From: Cinnamomum chago
Taxonomy: Eukaryota > Streptophyta > Magnoliopsida > Laurales > Lauraceae
Assembly (NCBI GenBank): GCA_038049695.1
Contig: CP142460.1
Span: 24,306,001-24,370,000, forward strand
Direction: 5' to 3'
DNA: 64,000 nt
Shown piece after piece: positions 60,267-64,000 of this stretch. Positions within the stretch are counted from its first letter, which is position 1. The number at the start of each line of letters is the position of its first letter. Below the pieces are notes generated by a model. The model had not been told where the DNA came from and searched no databases. It worked only from the letters and a program-made list of their open reading frames with translations. A program made the position numbers and the translations under genes.

Positions 60267-61582
60267 TAGGCCTGTCAATTTAAACATGAGACAAGGTGGC
60301 CCGGCCCGGCCCTCAAAAGCCCTTAAAATGAGAGCTTTTGTTTCTAACGAAAAGCTCTAAGGCCGAGCTTAGACAATTTTTTGCAAGCCATGAGATTTGA
60401 GGGTCGGGCTTGGACAATACTAGCCCAGCCCTGCTCTGGCCCTTGCCCTCCTACTTTTATTTATTTTATAATATATAGCTATCGATCTATCTCTGTGTGT
60501 GTGTGTAAATATACACTAAAATACCCTTATCATAGTCACTTAGTAGTAACAGAGGATATGTTTCATACCCACCTACCCATTACAAAATGTCCTAAAAATC
60601 CACACATACATAAATAGTTGTTTCATTTCATCTATATTTAATTATTTAAGTTATGTATTATACTTAATACATAAGCAATAAGTGTTGCACGATATCTTCT
60701 AATCCCTTTCTTTTAGTTTTATTGCTTCTTATTTAGGCCTTTTAAATTATTTATATAAACCCTTGTTAGTGCAAATGGGGGCATACTCCTTCCTATTAAT
60801 AATGATACACTTTTTCCTATATAGAGTTTCTTGGGATGTCAACCAATTCATAGAGGTAATTTGTATGTGCATGGAATTTTAAGGATATGGGGTGTACAAA
60901 TACTCTTTTAATTAGATAATTATAATTCTTAATTCTTAAACGTCTAAACTAATAGTATTTTTTTAATTGCATTCATTTTTGTGGCTGAAATACAAGAATG
61001 CGTAATAGTCATTTTAATTAAAAATAATGTCAATTGTTAAAAGGTATATGAGTGTAAATGGCTTAAAACTTTCAAAGATAAGACACTGCTAGAATGATTT
61101 CGTACATGGAAATTCATATGAAAGTCATACGAAAGGTGTGAAATAGATATTTAACTATTTAACTATTTTCCATCTTTGACAAAATAAATAAAATCATATG
61201 TTTAGAACCCAAGTCACCAAAGCATGTATTACTTTATCTGATAAAAGAAAGTTTTTAGAGACAACTTATATTATCCCGATGTTTTCTTAATGGTTCCTTT
61301 GCAATTTATGTTAAACAAGATAATGATGTTTTCTTAATGGCCCCTTTGCAATTGAGGTTAGACAAGATAGCGCTCGATCACACTCAAATTTTGATAACAA
61401 TGTAAAAATAATAATTAATTATTTATTTATTTTTAGGCCCTGAGCCCTGCCCTGACCATCAAGGGTAGGGTAAGGGCCTGGATAGTGCAGGCCCTCCGAG
61501 GGCTTTTACCCGCTCAGGCCCGGCCCTGCGTATGTTGAGGTAGAGCTAGGACAACCCTAGACCTAGCCCTTCAACAACCCTA
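60267..61582. mobile_element. Non-autonomous hAT element, 1,316 bp
   Basis: Perfect 8-bp duplication GCCGTGAC at 60259-60266 and 61583-61590. Ends TAGGCCTGTCAA and (reverse complement of the right end) TAGGGTTGTTGAA. GC-rich subterminal GGCCCGGCCC words at both ends, otherwise AT-rich, with no transposase. Confidence 0.85.
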
Positions 61583-62162
61583 GCCGTGACTCCAAAGAGT
61601 ATAAAAAATTCTTAAATTAAGGTTAAATGTGTCATTTCAGATTTCCAACAAATGCCAAGAGTACGTAATATGGTCAAACACAAAAATGGAGAGATAAAAG
61701 AACTTACAGGGGTGTCTTTGGGATTTTATGAAAACATAGGGGGCTTTTTGTGAAAAAAAAAACTCTTCATATTTATTTACTAATTCTTAACTACAGTACT
61801 TGTGTGCATGCTGCCTCACGATAGTGATTGTTAGCCATCCAATTGAAGAGAGAGCCGAATAATTTAAGGGAAGATAAATACATACGGTTGCTGCTGCTGC
61901 TATTATTATTATTATTACTACTACTACACAAGCGGAATACTAAATTATCTTAGTTCTAAATTACCCTAATATTCGATAGATTAATCCTGGTTGCACCACA
62001 ATTCCGTTATAACTCTCCCTCCTCTACTCCATCAACACTAGGAATTGATCCTTGGCACTTCTAGTAAGAGTGAGATGCCCTTACCACTTGGTTGTCTCGT
62101 AGTTCGCAAAAAATAAACAATTAGATACTAGTTTGACCACTTGTACTTCAAACACGTGCATG
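61583..62162. other. Intergenic spacer with microsatellite
   Basis: 61889-61926 is a run of CTG, then ATT, then ACT trinucleotides. The rest shows nothing recognisable. Confidence 0.6.
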
Positions 62163-62460
62163 TAGAGATGTCAAATGGGCCGGGCCGAGCCAGTCAACGA
62201 GCCGTGGCCCGGCATGGTCCGGTCAACGGCACGGCCCACAAGGCACGGCCCGAGACACGGGCCGAGGTGGCTGGGCCCGTTGGCCCGCCAGGCCCATGGG
62301 CTGGTGCTTCCAGCCCGCTAGGCCCGCTGGAACAGGCCCGACAGGCCCGCCCAACGGCCCAATGCACTTTTTTTTTAAAAAAAGTCACTTTTACCCCCCC
62401 CAACAGCCATAAAACGGTCATATAAGGGGTATTTTGTGTCATTTGTCATTTTACAAAGTC

Positions 62461-62468
62461 TATAAATA
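62461..62468 (+). promoter_or_regulatory. TATA box of hAT transposase
   Basis: TATAAATA, about 320 bases upstream of the transposase start. The following CT-rich leader (62470-62570) looks like a 5' untranslated region, and an intron may lie between 62630 and 62780. Confidence 0.5.
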
Positions 62469-62784
62469 CCTTAACCCTCCCATTCTCATTCCTCACCAAT
62501 TTACACAACTCTTTCATTCTCTACTTCTATCTCAAAGCATTCAACTCTTTCACTCTCTCTAAGAAGTTTTTGGAGGGCCAAAGATCAAGTCATCAAGAGA
62601 CAAGATAAAGCGGCCTTCAAAGATTTAGAGGTATTTATATTATTTAAATTTGAGATTCCATATATATAAGTTTATATTATATTATATTAACTCTCATTTT
62701 CTCCCCTTTCTTATATTAATTATCACAAAAGAAGACTATTAGAGCCTATTACTGTTATTATTTATAAAATTTATTTTTTGAAAT

Positions 62785-64000
62785 ATGGCAAGAAGACTTC
62801 CCACAGAATCTTCTTCTGTTAATTTAGGGGGGGAACATGAAAATTTTATTGAATTACAAGATGAAGTAGGTGATTTACCACCACTTCCTCAGAGTTCCCG
62901 TAAATCAACCAAGAGAAATAGAACTTCACCAGTTTGGGAAATATTTACAAGGTTTGATGTTATTGAAAATGGAAAAACAGTTGAAAAGGCACAATGCAAA
63001 TTTTGTAGTAAGATTTATGGTGCCACGTCAAAAATGGGTACCGGCCATTTGACAAGACATATGCAAAAATGTCTTGCCTTACATAAGCCGGCTGATGCAG
63101 GGACAGGGAGGCCTCGATCACAGACCCAAATTTCTAGTACTGGTGGTGGTGGTGGTAGTAGTAGTAGCAGTTTAGGTCTTTTTTCTTTTAATGCACAAAG
63201 TTGTAGACAAAATCTTGTTAAAATGATTGTGTTATCCGAATTACCATTTTGTTTTGTTGAAAATGAGTTTTTTGAAAAATGGGTCCAGGAATACTGTCAA
63301 CCACAATTTCACAGTATTTCAAGAAATACAGCCAGAAATGATGCTATTAGACTCTGGCAGGAAGAGAAAATAAATATAAAAAATTACCTTGCAGAAATTC
63401 CTAGCAGAATAGCCATAACCACAGATATGTGGACATCTCAAGGGGGTGACAATTATCTTTGTATTACTGCACATAACATAGATTCAAAATGGATTATTAA
63501 TAAACGTATAATTAGTTTTAGCACTCTTGAATGGCCACATAGTGGCACTAGAATAAGTACATTTATTTTGGAAAAACTAGATGAATATAATATTAAAGAA
63601 AAAGTTTTATCTGTAACTTTAGATAATGCCAGTAATAATACAGTGGCTATTGAATTAATGAGAATGCAGATGCCACTTGCAACTTTGATAGATAGCTCTA
63701 TCTTTCAAAATAGATGTGTATGTCACATCTTAAATCTCATTGCAAAGGTTGGTTTAAAGCATATTGTAACTTACACAGATTCTATTAAAGACATAGCTAG
63801 ATTTATTTTCACATCCGCACAAAAAAGACAATTGTATGCCCAAATATGTGCGAGGCAAGGCGTATCACCTATTAAAATACCCAAGGAGGTAGAACATAGA
63901 TGGAATTCTATGTATGATTTGTTAAACAAGGCACTTGACCGGAGAACTGTTTTAAATGAATTTTGTGCTTTTCATGCACAACATTTGATGATTAGTGATG
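62785..64000 (+). CDS. hAT-family transposase (BED finger, RICESLEEPER-like), 3' cut by window
   Basis: Frame open for all 405 codons from ATG at 62785 to the window end. Residues about 50-100 are a BED zinc finger: Cys71, Cys74, His88, His92 and Cys96 in CKFC...HLTRHMQKC. A Gly/Ser linker follows (about 120-135). The RNase H-like catalytic core then starts: first Asp214 in TTDMWTS, second Asp280 in LDNASNN. The insertion domain and CRCxxH-like RCVCHILNLI are at about 313. The third catalytic Glu and the C-terminal dimerisation domain should lie beyond the window. This is the plan of Ac-like and RICESLEEPER/DAYSLEEPER proteins. Its place inside a hAT end at 62163 argues for a transposase of this element rather than a domesticated host gene. 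No break seen. Confidence 0.88.
   Translation, partial: MARRLPTESSSVNLGGEHENFIELQDEVGDLPPLPQSSRKSTKRNRTSPVWEIFTRFDVIENGKTVEKAQCKFCSKIYGATSKMGTGHLTRHMQKCLALHKPADAGTGRPRSQTQISSTGGGGGSSSSSLGLFSFNAQSCRQNLVKMIVLSELPFCFVENEFFEKWVQEYCQPQFHSISRNTARNDAIRLWQEEKINIKNYLAEIPSRIAITTDMWTSQGGDNYLCITAHNIDSKWIINKRIISFSTLEWPHSGTRISTFILEKLDEYNIKEKVLSVTLDNASNNTVAIELMRMQMPLATLIDSSIFQNRCVCHILNLIAKVGLKHIVTYTDSIKDIARFIFTSAQKRQLYAQICARQGVSPIKIPKEVEHRWNSMYDLLNKALDRRTVLNEFCAFHAQHLMISD

Larger units (their letters stand above)
62163..64000 (+). mobile_element. hAT transposon, 5' part (continues past window)
   Basis: Begins TAGAGATGTCAAATGGGCC, a plant hAT terminal-repeat form. A GC-rich subterminal block with many GGCCC/GGGCC words (62175-62370) follows, then a promoter and the transposase frame. 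The left flank CGTGCATG (62155-62162) would be the expected 8-bp duplication. The right end is outside the window. Confidence 0.8.

Noticed and set aside
62141-62442. Overlapping Ala/Pro/Gly-rich frames on both strands
   Set aside because: Arise from the GGCCC-rich subterminal block of the hAT element.

Overview
This window is nuclear DNA of a flowering plant. The evidence is an eight-exon plastid fatty-acid-synthesis gene with plant-type GT-AG introns, and a dense set of plant transposon lineages: Ty3/gypsy Tat, Athila and Tekay-like elements, Ty1/copia elements, an L1-type LINE, MULE and hAT. I cannot name the species. Only one intact host gene is visible, KAS I at 48094-54539 on the minus strand. 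Most of the rest is nested, mostly broken transposons and AT-rich sequence with no gene.

Layout. 1-6308: fossil Ty1/copia pieces, including a minus-strand LTR butted against plus-strand LTR pieces, and a degraded copia pol with its own LTR. 6309-8215: repeat-bearing DNA, then a decayed MULE transposase 3' end. 11160-22712: a minus-strand ClpP-like exon split by an 11.4-kb Tat element (11201-22582) with TSD GTATC. The Tat element has two LTRs, gag-pol, a 56-bp tandem repeat and an antisense spliced ORF. 24192-27044: a 2.85-kb solo LTR with TSD CCATG. 29570-33720: AT-rich DNA with hairpins and a copia LTR-like piece. 34120-36705: minus-strand Athila pol fossil. 37971-47420: an L1 LINE fragment cut by a minus-strand solo LTR (38365-41468, TSD CATGA) and by another LTR followed by a PBS (41505-47278). 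That second LTR holds a further solo LTR (42757-45715, TSD CTACC). 48094-54539: KAS I. 56533-62000: four DNA transposons, three of them with 8- or 9-bp TSDs that differ at no more than one base and one with a single mismatch. 62163-64000: the 5' end of a hAT element whose transposase frame is open for 405 codons to the window edge.

The most unusual signal lies in the four long gypsy LTRs, referred to below as LTR-1 (38365-41468), LTR-2 (42757-45715), LTR-3 (41505-47278) and LTR-4 (24192-27044). Each has a GTAAG donor about 0.6-0.77 kb in. Each has a matching ...TTGGT...AG acceptor about 1.6-1.8 kb later, followed by a short acidic reading frame that stops about 375-446 bp before the LTR end. 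Inside that predicted intron, about 1.05-1.22 kb from the LTR start, three of the four carry three copies of a perfect or near-perfect palindrome. The palindromic word differs between families while its position and copy number stay the same. Similar palindrome clusters occur in copia LTRs and, as a 33-bp-period hairpin array, in a MULE here.
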